Positions 36,684 through 44,884 of a stretch of DNA of 64,000 nt are shown here, in pieces. Numbering within the stretch: position 1 is the first letter of the stretch; each line of letters begins with the position of its first letter. The notes under the pieces are model-generated. The model was not told the DNA's origin and did not search any database. It saw nothing but the letters and a program-made list of their open reading frames with translations. The stretch comes from Roseobacter sp. MED193 (GTDB taxonomy: Bacteria; Pseudomonadota; Alphaproteobacteria; Rhodobacterales; Rhodobacteraceae), in assembly GCF_000152965.1 (NCBI RefSeq), contig NZ_CH902583.1, positions 1 through 64,000 on the forward strand. Reading direction: 5' to 3'. A program made the position numbers and the translations under genes.

Positions 36684-37568
36684 ATGGGCGCGGTCAACCT
36701 TTCAACAGAGCTCCTGAGAGCCTTCATCACCGTGATTGAAGTGGCAAGCTTCACGCGCGCGGCCGAGATACTCGGCCGGACACAACCGGCGATCAGCCTT
36801 CAAGTGAAGCGCTTGGAAGAAGCTGTTGGCTATCCGCTTATTGCGCGGAAAGGCAAAGAGATCTCGCTGACGGAACGGGGTGAGGCCCTGGCAATACATG
36901 CGCGTCAGATCCTCCGCCTGAACGATCTGGCGATGGCAGAATTTGAGCAACGTGATCCTGCTGCAAGATTGCGGGTCGGGTTGCCTGTGGACTATGCAGT
37001 AAACACCCTGCAAGCCTGCCTGACAGATGTCGTCCGACAATTCCCGGATACACAGATCGAAATTCGATGTGACCTTTCAAAGCATCTGCTGATGGCAATG
37101 CGCAGCAACGAAATCGACATCGCCGTGGCGCTGTTTGACGGTGACGACCAACAGTTTTTGTTCCGCAACTGGAAGGAACAACCAACATGGGTTGGTGCCA
37201 ACGCATTCGAAATCCCGGAAAACACCGATATCCCTCTCGTCGCTCATCCCTATGGCTGTGTTTACCGCGATCGCATGGCCACTGCTTTGAAGTTGGCAGG
37301 AAAGAGTTGGCGCATAGCCTACTCCAGCCCCGGCATTGGCGGCGTTCAACGTGCGGTCCAGGATGGCCTTGGCCTTTCTTGCCTCACCGCTCCGACGGTC
37401 CAAAGCGGTATGCGCACGTTCTCTGAACAAGACGGCCTGCCGGTTCTCGCCCCTTTGCACATCGGGCTTTTCGCACGACAGGCTCAGTTGGGCGCAGGCG
37501 GATACGCTGCCATGGATGCCATGATCAACACCTTGGAGCAGCGTTCTTCGAGTGCCGTTGATGCATAA
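36684..37568 (+). CDS. LysR-family transcriptional regulator
   Basis: A 294-residue LysR protein. The N-terminal helix-turn-helix is LLRAFITVIEVASFTRAAEILGRTQPAISLQVKRLEEAVG, followed by a periplasmic-binding-like effector domain. Same strand as its neighbours, between the PRPP synthetase and the ABC importer operon. A perfect dyad GCTCAT-TAT-ATGAGC begins three bases after its stop, in front of the importer genes, and is a reasonable target. LysR proteins usually need a pathway metabolite as co-inducer. Confidence 0.9.
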   Translation: MGAVNLSTELLRAFITVIEVASFTRAAEILGRTQPAISLQVKRLEEAVGYPLIARKGKEISLTERGEALAIHARQILRLNDLAMAEFEQRDPAARLRVGLPVDYAVNTLQACLTDVVRQFPDTQIEIRCDLSKHLLMAMRSNEIDIAVALFDGDDQQFLFRNWKEQPTWVGANAFEIPENTDIPLVAHPYGCVYRDRMATALKLAGKSWRIAYSSPGIGGVQRAVQDGLGLSCLTAPTVQSGMRTFSEQDGLPVLAPLHIGLFARQAQLGAGGYAAMDAMINTLEQRSSSAVDA

Positions 37569-37570
37569 CC

Positions 37571-37663
37571 GCTCATTATATGAGCATATCAACGATAAAT
37601 TTCCCAAAAGTCCTGTTTTACCATACCTTTTAAAAAAAAATCGGACTGAACACTATGGTTCAG
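37571..37663 (+). promoter_or_regulatory. two dyads between lysR and the ABC importer operon
   Basis: GCTCAT-TAT-ATGAGC at 37571-37585 and CTGAAC-ACTATG-GTTCAG at 37646-37663 are both perfect. An A9 run lies between them. These sit 55-145 bases upstream of the solute-binding protein start. Likely promoter/operator region, possibly for the adjoining LysR protein. Confidence 0.45.
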
Positions 37664-37716
37664 CGAAAAATCAAATGCTCTTTTGCTGGGAAAGAGCGAC
37701 CAAATGGGAGACACAA

Positions 37717-38856
37717 ATGTACAGACCGACCGTAACTTCATCACTATTTGGCTTGAACCGCCGCCAGCTTCTGAAAGCCGGCGGTGCAGCCGTTTTGACA
37801 ACACCTTTTGTCAGCCGCGCTTGGGCTGCGACGACTGAGATCAACATGCTCGCCTGGTACGGTCATGGTGAGCCAGACGTTGTTGCCGAATACGAAGAAG
37901 CCAACAATGTGAAGTTCGTGCCAAAGTACTACGCTGGTGGCGACAACATGCTGGCACTGATCGCGCAATCGCCTCCTGGTACCTACGATCTGATCCTGTC
38001 GGACGCTGAATTTGTGCAGCAATTGAACGCAGCTGGCTACATCGAAGAAATGAACGCGGCAGATTATCCGCTGGATGACATGCTGCATGAAGACTTCTCG
38101 CAGTTCCCCGGCCACTGGGCAGACGGCAAGATGTACTCCATGATCCTGCGCGGTGGCCATCTGGGCGTGTCCTACAACAAGAATTCCGTGACCGAGGAAG
38201 AAGCCCAAAGCTATGCCTGCTTCTGGAAGCCAGAACTTGAAGGCAAAGTGGGCCATTTCGACTGGCATCTGCCCACGCTGGGCATGATGAGCCTTTATGA
38301 CGGCAACGGCGCAGGCCTTTGGGACCTGAACGACGACCAATGGGCGAAGGTGCAAGAAACCACGATGAGCCTGCGCAAACAGGTTGGCGGCTTCTTTGAC
38401 TATGGCGGCACGTTCAACGGCCTCAAGAACGGTGAGATGCAGGCGATGTGCGGCATCGGCGACTGGATCACCGGCGTTCTGGAAAAAGACGGCGCGCCCG
38501 TGGCCTCCGTGATCCCGAAGGAGGGCGGCATCCAGTTCACCGAAAGCTATTCCATCGGCAAGGGCAGCGAAAAAGCGGATGAAGCCAAGAAGTTCATCCA
38601 GTACATGATGTCTCCTGCTGGTCAGGTGAAGTCTGCTCAGATGGCAGCCTACCCTGGTTTCTGCGTCACCAAAGCGGGCCGCGCGGCCCTGGTCGAGGCA
38701 GATATGGCGGAAGCCAAGCGTTCGCATCAGATTGATGGTGATTCGCAGGATCCGATCACGCTGATCAAGGAAGGCCGGATTCACTACCGCGACATCCCCC
38801 AGCAGCAGACGCTGGAGGACTGGAACGACTTCTGGTCCGAGTACAAGAGCGCCTGA
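37717..38856 (+). CDS. ABC importer solute-binding protein, PotD/spermidine-putrescine type
   Basis: A 379-residue periplasmic binding protein with a twin-arginine-like leader (NRRQLLKAGGAAVLTTPFVSRAWA) and mature start ATTEINMLAWYGHGEPDVV. It keeps EYEEANNVKFVPKYYAGGDNMLAL and the two-lobe layout of the polyamine family. The ligand is not set by family alone: PotD-like proteins also bind amino acids, thiamine or other amines. The downstream cytosine deaminase suggests a nucleobase or amine. Start at ATG 37717 after GGGAG; the longer frame upstream is AT-rich leader. First gene of the importer operon. Confidence 0.88.
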   Translation: MYRPTVTSSLFGLNRRQLLKAGGAAVLTTPFVSRAWAATTEINMLAWYGHGEPDVVAEYEEANNVKFVPKYYAGGDNMLALIAQSPPGTYDLILSDAEFVQQLNAAGYIEEMNAADYPLDDMLHEDFSQFPGHWADGKMYSMILRGGHLGVSYNKNSVTEEEAQSYACFWKPELEGKVGHFDWHLPTLGMMSLYDGNGAGLWDLNDDQWAKVQETTMSLRKQVGGFFDYGGTFNGLKNGEMQAMCGIGDWITGVLEKDGAPVASVIPKEGGIQFTESYSIGKGSEKADEAKKFIQYMMSPAGQVKSAQMAAYPGFCVTKAGRAALVEADMAEAKRSHQIDGDSQDPITLIKEGRIHYRDIPQQQTLEDWNDFWSEYKSA

Positions 38857-38881
38857 TCTGACGGCCTAAAGACACCAAAGC

Positions 38882-38907
38882 GGGCGGCCCTGTGGCCGCC
38901 CCATTTT
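38882..38907 (+). terminator. strong hairpin between binding-protein and permease genes
   Basis: GGGCGGCC-CTGT-GGCCGCCC is a perfect 8-bp GC-rich stem followed by CATTTT. Hairpins here commonly protect the binding-protein mRNA end and lower permease output, as known for other importers; a partial terminator is the alternative. Confidence 0.6.
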
Positions 38908-38927
38908 CCCAGACACGCGAAAGTCCC

Positions 38928-39791
38928 ATGTCATCCAATCCTGAACAACGCCCAAACCTTTATGCGCTGACCTGGCGGCTGCCGATCATCTTCTGGCAGC
39001 TGATCTTCTTTGTCGGGCCGGTCCTGTTCATGGTCGCGATGTCGTTCTTCCTGGTAAAGAACTACCGCATGACCGAAGCGTTCGAGTTCGTGAACTGGTC
39101 ACGGATGCTGACGCGAGGCTTCTTCTGGGACAGCTATTGGTACACGATAGGCATCGCAACGCTGTCCACTGTCTGCGCGATGTGCATCGCCTTTCCCGCT
39201 GCCTTTGCACTGGCCTTCCGCGCTTCTGAAAGCACCCGACGCTGGGCGATTTTCCTGCTGATCATTCCGTTTTTCACCAGCTATCTGGTACGCACCTTTT
39301 CATGGTTCGTGATCCTGTCCGAAAGCGGCGTGGTCAATGCCATGCTGGGTTATGTCGGCCTGGGCCCCTACACGATGCTGAACACGAACTTCGGCACGCT
39401 GGTGGGCTATATGACCCTGACGCTGCCTCTGGTCGTCATCCTGCAAACCGTCACGATGGCGAACATCGACAAGAACCTGATTGAGGCCGCGCGCAATCTG
39501 GGCTGTTCGCCCCTGCGCACGATCTGGCAAGTGATCATTCCGCTGTCCAAGACCGGGCTGATTATCGCCGCGATCTTCTGCTTTATTCTGTCCTTTGGTG
39601 ACTTTGTCGCCCCCTTCTATCTGGGCGGATCGCAGGAGCCGACCCTGCCGATCTTGATCCTTGATACCACCAAATCCGGCCAGCAATGGCCCCGCGCCGC
39701 CGTGGTCGCGATCATGATGATGGTCACGCTCTTTGCCATCGCCTTCACCGGCATCGCCTTGGCCTACCGCAAGGGGAAAGGCGCGAAATGA
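38928..39791 (+). CDS. ABC importer permease, PotB type
   Basis: A 287-residue inner-membrane subunit with about six helices, starting MSSNPEQRPNLYALTWRLPI. The cytoplasmic EAA loop, which docks on the ATPase, reads NLIEAARNLGCSPLRTIWQVIIP. Shares the PotB/PotH pattern with the binding protein and partner permease. Start at ATG 38928; no codons of coding character lie upstream. Overlaps the next permease by four bases. Confidence 0.9.
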   Translation: MSSNPEQRPNLYALTWRLPIIFWQLIFFVGPVLFMVAMSFFLVKNYRMTEAFEFVNWSRMLTRGFFWDSYWYTIGIATLSTVCAMCIAFPAAFALAFRASESTRRWAIFLLIIPFFTSYLVRTFSWFVILSESGVVNAMLGYVGLGPYTMLNTNFGTLVGYMTLTLPLVVILQTVTMANIDKNLIEAARNLGCSPLRTIWQVIIPLSKTGLIIAAIFCFILSFGDFVAPFYLGGSQEPTLPILILDTTKSGQQWPRAAVVAIMMMVTLFAIAFTGIALAYRKGKGAK

Positions 39792-40588
39792 AACAGAGCC
39801 GGTCCCTCAACTTCATCCTTGGCATCTATGTTGTTCTGATCTTCGCCTTCGTCTTTGCGCCGATCATTTTTAGCATGATCTTTTCCTTCAACTCGCAACG
39901 CTTCCCGACGATCCCTCTCGGAGAGTTCTCGACCGAGTGGTATGCAAAGGTGCTGGCCGATCCCGACATCTGGAAAGCCGCGCGGAACAGCCTGATCGTG
40001 TCCTGTTCGACCGCGGTGATCGCGACGTTCCTCGGGTTCTGCACAGCCTACTCCGATTTCCGCTACAACTTCCGCTTCAAGGGGCCCTACCTTGCGCTGA
40101 TCCTGCTGCCGCCAACGATCCCGCTGATCATCATGGCGCTGGCAATGCTCGCGTGGCTGTCCAAGATCGGGATGTCGGGTCAGCTTTACTCAATCATTAT
40201 CGCGCATAGCGTGCTGACCGCGCCCTTTGCGATGGCCGTCATCCGTTTGCGCTTGAACCAGATGGACCCTGATCTGGAATCTGCAGCCTGGAACCTGGGT
40301 GGATCGGAATGGCAGACCATGCGTCATGTGATCATTCCTTTCTGCAAGCCTGCGATATTTTCCAGCCTTTTCCTGACCGCCGCCGTATCGTTCGACGAGT
40401 TTGCTGTTTCGTGGTTCGTCTCCGGCCTGAACAGCACGCTGCCCGTGGTCGTTCTCGAAATCGTGCAGGGCAACATTGATCCGCAGGTCAACGCGATCGG
40501 CACTTTCGTGTTCCTCACCTCAATGACGCTGGTTGTGTTGGCGCAGCTCTTCTTCGCCAGCCGGCAAATAAAGGGCATCCAATCATGA
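39788..40588 (+). CDS. ABC importer permease, PotC type
   Basis: A 266-residue permease beginning MKQSRSLNFILGIYVVLIF. Its EAA loop reads DLESAAWNLGGSEWQTMRHVIIP. It heterodimerises with the upstream PotB-type subunit. Start overlaps the stop of that gene (ATGA), and its own stop overlaps the ATPase start the same way, so the three membrane/ATPase subunits are translationally coupled. Confidence 0.9.
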   Translation: MKQSRSLNFILGIYVVLIFAFVFAPIIFSMIFSFNSQRFPTIPLGEFSTEWYAKVLADPDIWKAARNSLIVSCSTAVIATFLGFCTAYSDFRYNFRFKGPYLALILLPPTIPLIIMALAMLAWLSKIGMSGQLYSIIIAHSVLTAPFAMAVIRLRLNQMDPDLESAAWNLGGSEWQTMRHVIIPFCKPAIFSSLFLTAAVSFDEFAVSWFVSGLNSTLPVVVLEIVQGNIDPQVNAIGTFVFLTSMTLVVLAQLFFASRQIKGIQS

Positions 40589-41670
40589 CCAAACCTCTGG
40601 TTGTATTTGACAAAGTACAAAAGCACTTCGGCAATTTTGTTGCTGTGAAGGAACTGGATTTCGAAATCCGCGAGGGCGAGTTCCTCGCGATCATGGGGCC
40701 GTCTGGCTGCGGCAAAACCACAACCTTGCGCATGCTCGCGGGCCTTGAGGCGCCGAGCATTGGCGAAATTCGTCTGAACGGTCAGGTAATGAATGATGTC
40801 GCCCCGCATGAGCGCGACACACCGCTGGTGTGGCAATCGCTCGCGCTGTTTCCCTTTCTGACGGCACGTGAGAACGTCGAATTTGGGCTCAAGATGCGCG
40901 GCGTTGACAAGGCGGAACGCAAAGAGCGTGCGTTCAAATGGCTCGACAAGATGGGAATTCTCGAATTTGAGAACCGCCATATTTCGACCTTGTCAGGTGG
41001 TCAAAAGCAGCGCGTCGCATTGGCCCGTTCACTGGTGATGGAGCCACAAATCCTGCTTCTGGACGAACCGCTGTCAGCTCTGGATGCGCATTTGGTCATC
41101 CGCATGCAGGCTGTGCTCACTGACCTTCAGCGCGAGTTGGGGATTACATTCGTCTATGTGACCCACTCGCAATCCGAAGCCTTTGCCATGGCAGACCGCG
41201 TCATCATTATGGGCAAGGGCGAGATCGGCCAAATCGGCACACCCAAGGAAATCTATCGTGCGCCTGCGAACCAGTTTGTCGCCGAGTTTGTGGGTCGCAA
41301 CAATATTCTGGCGGGCAAAGTCAAATCTGTTGACGGCGGCACGGCCCGGATCACGACACCTTCTGGTGAATTCACCGTGCCCACGAACGAGGTGAATTTG
41401 GTCGAAGACCACAACGCCAGCTTCGTGATCTCCGCCGATCTGGTGCACATCGCAACCGAGGAACCCGACGGTGGGAACAAGGCCTATTGCAAGCTGATCT
41501 CTGAGGAATTTGTCGGCTCCATGGTCACCCTGTTTCTGGAAGACGCGCAGGGCCACGAGTTCAAGGTCCAGATGCAGGAACGCGAATTGTCCAAGTTCGA
41601 TCTGCATTCGGGCGATGAGATCTGGCTGTCCTGGGACACCCAAAGCGCCCATGTGTTGAACGAAAGCTGA
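40585..41670 (+). CDS. ABC importer ATP-binding protein, PotA type
   Basis: A 361-residue ATPase: Walker A MGPSGCGKTTTLRM, Q-loop VWQSLALFPF, signature LSGGQKQRVALARSL, Walker B QILLLDEPLSALDAH and H-loop VTHSQSEAFAM. A C-terminal TOBE domain (about 285-355) is typical of PotA-like importers and may sense regulatory ligands. It drives uptake through the two permeases encoded just upstream. Five bases separate it from the NodB-fold gene. Confidence 0.92.
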   Translation: MTKPLVVFDKVQKHFGNFVAVKELDFEIREGEFLAIMGPSGCGKTTTLRMLAGLEAPSIGEIRLNGQVMNDVAPHERDTPLVWQSLALFPFLTARENVEFGLKMRGVDKAERKERAFKWLDKMGILEFENRHISTLSGGQKQRVALARSLVMEPQILLLDEPLSALDAHLVIRMQAVLTDLQRELGITFVYVTHSQSEAFAMADRVIIMGKGEIGQIGTPKEIYRAPANQFVAEFVGRNNILAGKVKSVDGGTARITTPSGEFTVPTNEVNLVEDHNASFVISADLVHIATEEPDGGNKAYCKLISEEFVGSMVTLFLEDAQGHEFKVQMQERELSKFDLHSGDEIWLSWDTQSAHVLNES

Positions 41671-41675
41671 CCGAG

Positions 41676-42569
41676 GTGCTTCGAAACCCCATTCCTTGGC
41701 CAAATGGCGCCAAATGTGCCGTGGCAATCACCTTTGACATGGATGCGGACAGCCTGATCCATATCGCTAAGCCTGAGGACAGCCATGACCGGCTCTATCC
41801 CATCTCGATGGGCCGCTATGGTCCTTTGGTTGCACTGCCCCGCATCCTCGACACCTATCGTCGTTTGGGGCTGAAACAATCGTTCTTCATCCCTGGCTGG
41901 TGCCTTGAAACCTACCCGGATGTGGCCGAGGCGATCCTGAAAGATGGCCATGAGATCGGGCATCACGGCTACTTGCACGAGGATCCTATCAAGACACGAG
42001 GAGAGCAGCGCGAGTGGTTCGAGCGCACGCTCGATGCGCATTTGCGCATTTGCGGGCAAAAGCCTCGTGGCTACCGTGCACCGGTCTACAATATCACTCA
42101 CGAAGTCGTCGATCTGATGATCGAGCACGGAATTCGCTATGACAGTTCAATGATGGCTGACGACATCCCCTATCGTTTGGATACCGAGGGCGGGTCTCTC
42201 TACGAAATGCCCGTACATTGGGGGACCGACGATTGGCCACCTTTCGCACATTACGACGAGATTGGGTACATGATGCCGGTGCGCGGGCCGTCTCAGGGCT
42301 TGGCCGGGTTCTGGGAGGAGTTCGAGGCGCAGTACGACGCCGGTGGTTTCTTCATGCTGATCATCCACCCATTCCTGACCGGGCGATTGGCCCGTTGGAA
42401 ACAGGTCGAAGCATGGATTGCCAAAACACAGGAAACCAAAGACGTCTGGTTTGCCACCCTTGACGAAATTGCCGATCATATGGACCATTTGCAGAAGGAC
42501 GGCATCTGGACGCCAAGCGTTGAGCGGCTGCCCTATTATGACGGGCCAATCCTGGGGGACACCACATGA
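41676..42569 (+). CDS. NodB-fold (polysaccharide deacetylase family) hydrolase
   Basis: 297 residues from a GTG start. The metal site is clear: Asp21/Asp23 in TFDMDADS and His96/His97/His101 in EIGHHGYLHEDP. RGYRAPVYNIT supplies the catalytic Arg region and MLIIHPFLTG the C-terminal His. The family includes sugar deacetylases but also allantoinase (PuuE) and other cyclic or acyl amide hydrolases. No signal peptide is present, so a cytoplasmic small-molecule amidase, acting on a breakdown product of the imported compound, fits better than a cell-wall enzyme. Its stop overlaps the deaminase start by four bases. Confidence 0.8.
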   Translation: MLRNPIPWPNGAKCAVAITFDMDADSLIHIAKPEDSHDRLYPISMGRYGPLVALPRILDTYRRLGLKQSFFIPGWCLETYPDVAEAILKDGHEIGHHGYLHEDPIKTRGEQREWFERTLDAHLRICGQKPRGYRAPVYNITHEVVDLMIEHGIRYDSSMMADDIPYRLDTEGGSLYEMPVHWGTDDWPPFAHYDEIGYMMPVRGPSQGLAGFWEEFEAQYDAGGFFMLIIHPFLTGRLARWKQVEAWIAKTQETKDVWFATLDEIADHMDHLQKDGIWTPSVERLPYYDGPILGDTT

Positions 42570-43009
42570 ACGCTGACGACACACGCCTGCTGCGCATTGC
42601 TTACGAGGAGGCCAAAGCCGGGTTTGACGAAGGCGGGTGCCCGATAGGTTCAGTGCTGGCGCGCGGTGGAGAGGTTGTAGCACAGGGGCGCAATCAGCGG
42701 GTGCAAAAAGGCGACCCGATTGCCCACGGCGAGATGGATGCATTGCGCAAGGCCGGCCGCCAGAAGACTTATCGCGACACCACGCTCTATACCTCGCTTA
42801 GCCCATGCATGATGTGCACCGGGACAATCATTCAGTTCGGTATCCCGCGCGTGGTGATCGGTGAAAACAAAAACTTTGGTGGCAACGAAGAGTTCTTGCG
42901 CTCGAAGGGCGTTGAAGTGATCGTCGCAGATGACCCGGATTGCATCGCTCTGATGCGTAGGTTTATCGATGAAGAGCCGGAACTATGGGCTGAGGACATC
43001 GCAGAGTAA
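42566..43009 (+). CDS. cytosine deaminase, yeast FCY1-like type
   Basis: A 147-residue zinc deaminase: His54 and Glu56 in PIAHGEMDALRKAG, Cys81 and Cys84 in SLSPCMMCTG. The protein follows yeast Fcy1 closely: AYEEAKAGFDEGGCPIGSVL, DTTLYTSLSPC, IPRVVIGENKNF, and the terminal RFIDEEPELWAEDIAE. Fcy1 turns cytosine into uracil; bacterial cytosine deaminase is normally the unrelated CodA amidohydrolase, so this type is less usual. Related deaminases act on other nucleobases, so the substrate is likely but not certain. Last gene of the importer operon, coupled to the NodB-fold gene. Confidence 0.85.
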   Translation: MNADDTRLLRIAYEEAKAGFDEGGCPIGSVLARGGEVVAQGRNQRVQKGDPIAHGEMDALRKAGRQKTYRDTTLYTSLSPCMMCTGTIIQFGIPRVVIGENKNFGGNEEFLRSKGVEVIVADDPDCIALMRRFIDEEPELWAEDIAE

Positions 43010-43138
43010 TTGCGTCCTGCACGCAACCTCCCTGGTCAATAAGTCTTGGAAATTCGATGTGCCGGGCCCGCCTTCGGACAGATTGGTTCCCGATACTGTT
43101 TGGACCTGTCGCGTTTTAGTGCCGCCCCAAGTGCTCGT

Positions 43139-43996
43139 TTAAGCCACCTTTCGTTCGAAGGCGACAGGGCTTTTCCAGCCCAGTGCTGAGTGACGGCGGC
43201 GTGGATTGTAGAACCCGTTTATGTATTCGAAGATCGCCATTTCAGCCTTCCGACGGGTCTCCCAAGGATGCCGCCAGATCAGTTCAGCTTTGATGGTCTT
43301 GAAGAACGTCTCGACGGCGGCGTTGTCGTAACAATTACCCTTACCGCTCATCGATACTTTGAAGCCGTTCTGGCGCAGGATTTTCTGGTAGTCATGGGAA
43401 CAATATTGCGACCCGCGATCCGTATGATGGATGCAGCCTTTGGGCGGCTGCCGGAACGCGATGGCCATATTCAACGCCCGGATCGCCAAGTCGCGTTTCA
43501 TCCGATTGCTCACGGCCCAGCCGATAACACGCCTTGAATGCAGATCGAGGATCACGGCCAGATACAGCCAGCCTTCGCGGGTCCAGACATAGCTGATATC
43601 CCCCGCCCACTTTTGATTTGGCAGGTCAGCTGAGAAGTTTCGATCCAGCAAGTTCGGCGCGATATTGAACTTGTGGTCACTGTCTGTCGTGACCTTGTGT
43701 TTGCGTGTTCTGACAACAGATATCCCGTTCTGGCGCATCAACCTGCCAACACGACGGTGGCCCACGTTCAAACCGATCTCCTTCAACTCTTCGGTCATTC
43801 GTGGGCGGCCATAGCTCCCCAAACTAAGCCGCGACTGCTCTTTGATATGAGCCAGCGTGACCAGATCAGATCGCTGCCTACGACTGGCTGGGCGACTGCG
43901 GAATGCGCGTAACCCGCGTGCGCTGACACCGACGACCTCGCACAACCGGGCGGCTGGAAAGCTGCCCCTGTGTTCTTCGACAAACCTAAATCTCAT
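43139..43996 (-). CDS. IS3-family transposase OrfB
   Basis: A 285-residue DDE integrase-core protein: ADLPNQKWAGDISYVWTREG with the first Asp, IHHTDRGSQYCS with the second, and NCYDNAAVETFFKTIKAELI with the Glu. An HTH_21-type segment lies at the N-terminus. The start overlaps the orfA stop by ATGA in the -1 frame. A seven-A run (TTAAAAAAAG) near the end of orfA could allow frameshifting into an OrfAB fusion, the active transposase in this family. Confidence 0.92.
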   Translation of the reverse strand: MRFRFVEEHRGSFPAARLCEVVGVSARGLRAFRSRPASRRQRSDLVTLAHIKEQSRLSLGSYGRPRMTEELKEIGLNVGHRRVGRLMRQNGISVVRTRKHKVTTDSDHKFNIAPNLLDRNFSADLPNQKWAGDISYVWTREGWLYLAVILDLHSRRVIGWAVSNRMKRDLAIRALNMAIAFRQPPKGCIHHTDRGSQYCSHDYQKILRQNGFKVSMSGKGNCYDNAAVETFFKTIKAELIWRHPWETRRKAEMAIFEYINGFYNPRRRHSALGWKSPVAFERKVA

Positions 43997-44268
43997 TGCT
44001 TTAGGCCCGCAAAGAACTGGGTGGCTTTTTTTAAGATCTCCCTCTCCTCCTTCAGGAGCCGGTTCTCCCGTCGAAGTCGATCATTCTCTTGAGCCAGGCT
44101 CAAATCCTCTTTGGAAACCACGTCTGTGTCTCGGTGTGCAGTGATCCATTTGTTCAACGTCGACATGCCAACACCCAGATCGTCAGCCACCTGCTTACGC
44201 GTCAGCCCACTGGTTAATGCGATGCGCACCGCATCTTGTCGAAATTCGTCTGTCCGTTTCAGTCCCAT
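43993..44268 (-). CDS. IS3-family transposase OrfA
   Basis: A 91-residue helix-turn-helix protein, MGLKRTDEFRQDAVRIALTS then RKQVADDLGVGMSTLNKWI, followed by a leucine-zipper-like NDRLRRENRLLKEEREILKKA. Ribosome site AGGAG. Intact. Confidence 0.92.
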   Translation of the reverse strand: MGLKRTDEFRQDAVRIALTSGLTRKQVADDLGVGMSTLNKWITAHRDTDVVSKEDLSLAQENDRLRRENRLLKEEREILKKATQFFAGLKQ

Positions 44269-44544
44269 AGTTCATCTCCTTTGTTGCAGTAAATGCTATC
44301 AAAGGAGCGGCATCAAACCGTGACAGGTCCAAAGAGTGGAAAAAAATCTTAGAGTTTGCGCGCCTTGAGGGGGTTTGTTGGATAGATGTTGAAGGTGAAA
44401 AAGTACTAAGAGGTCTGGTGTATTCAAGGCCTGCGATGTAGTTCACAGAGTGGATTTCCTTCGGCTCGCAATAATCGACAATTCCCTCACGGCTACTCAG
44501 CATCATTGCCAAGGATTGCCCAGAAGATAGACCCACGGCTTATG

Positions 44545-44796
44545 CTATGCACGGTAATTGCAGACCGTTCTATCCGCAGTTGTCCCGACCCGGGCGAGCT
44601 CTTTCTTGAGACGGCGAACTTCGGCCTCCTGATCGGTCTGCCTCTGCGGCTTCGAAAATTGAGCCATCCAGGTGTACAGCGATTTGGTGCTGATCCCGAG
44701 CCGGTTGGCCACGTCCTTGACCGAATAGCCACGCTCAGTGACCTGCGCCACAGCGTCGATCTTGAACTCATCTGAGTAGCGAATTTGCCCTGACAT
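44545..44796 (-). pseudogene. truncated IS3-family orfA remnant
   Basis: The first 65 or so codons are a normal OrfA (SGQIRYSDEFKIDAVAQVTERG, VKDVANRLGISTKSLYTWM), but after RRLKKELARV the frame turns into unrelated sequence and stops; the coiled tail and orfB are gone. A terminal-repeat-like end (complement TGAGGTGCCCCTAGATTTGT) lies near 44858. The truncation point near 44580 marks an old deletion or insertion junction. The 210 bases between it and the intact IS hold nothing recognisable. Confidence 0.8.
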
Positions 44797-44884
44797 TTGT
44801 GTCGTCCTTTGCTTCCAAATTTACCAAGCAAAGCGTCTACAAATCTAGGGGCACCTCAAACCGACATATCTGAACCACTACATT

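Larger units (their letters stand above)
43101..44331 (-). mobile_element. IS3-family insertion sequence
   Basis: A 1.23-kb element bounded by imperfect inverted repeats. The left end TGGACCTGTC...TTTTAGTGCCGC matches the complement of the right end TGGACCTGTC...TTTGATGCCGC. It encodes orfA and orfB on the minus strand. No clear target duplication flanks the ends, so flanking DNA may have been rearranged after insertion. Confidence 0.85.

Noticed and set aside
37744-38784. Minus-strand frame opposite the solute-binding protein gene
   Set aside because: Covers a clear PotD-like gene, has no recognisable domain and no ribosome site.
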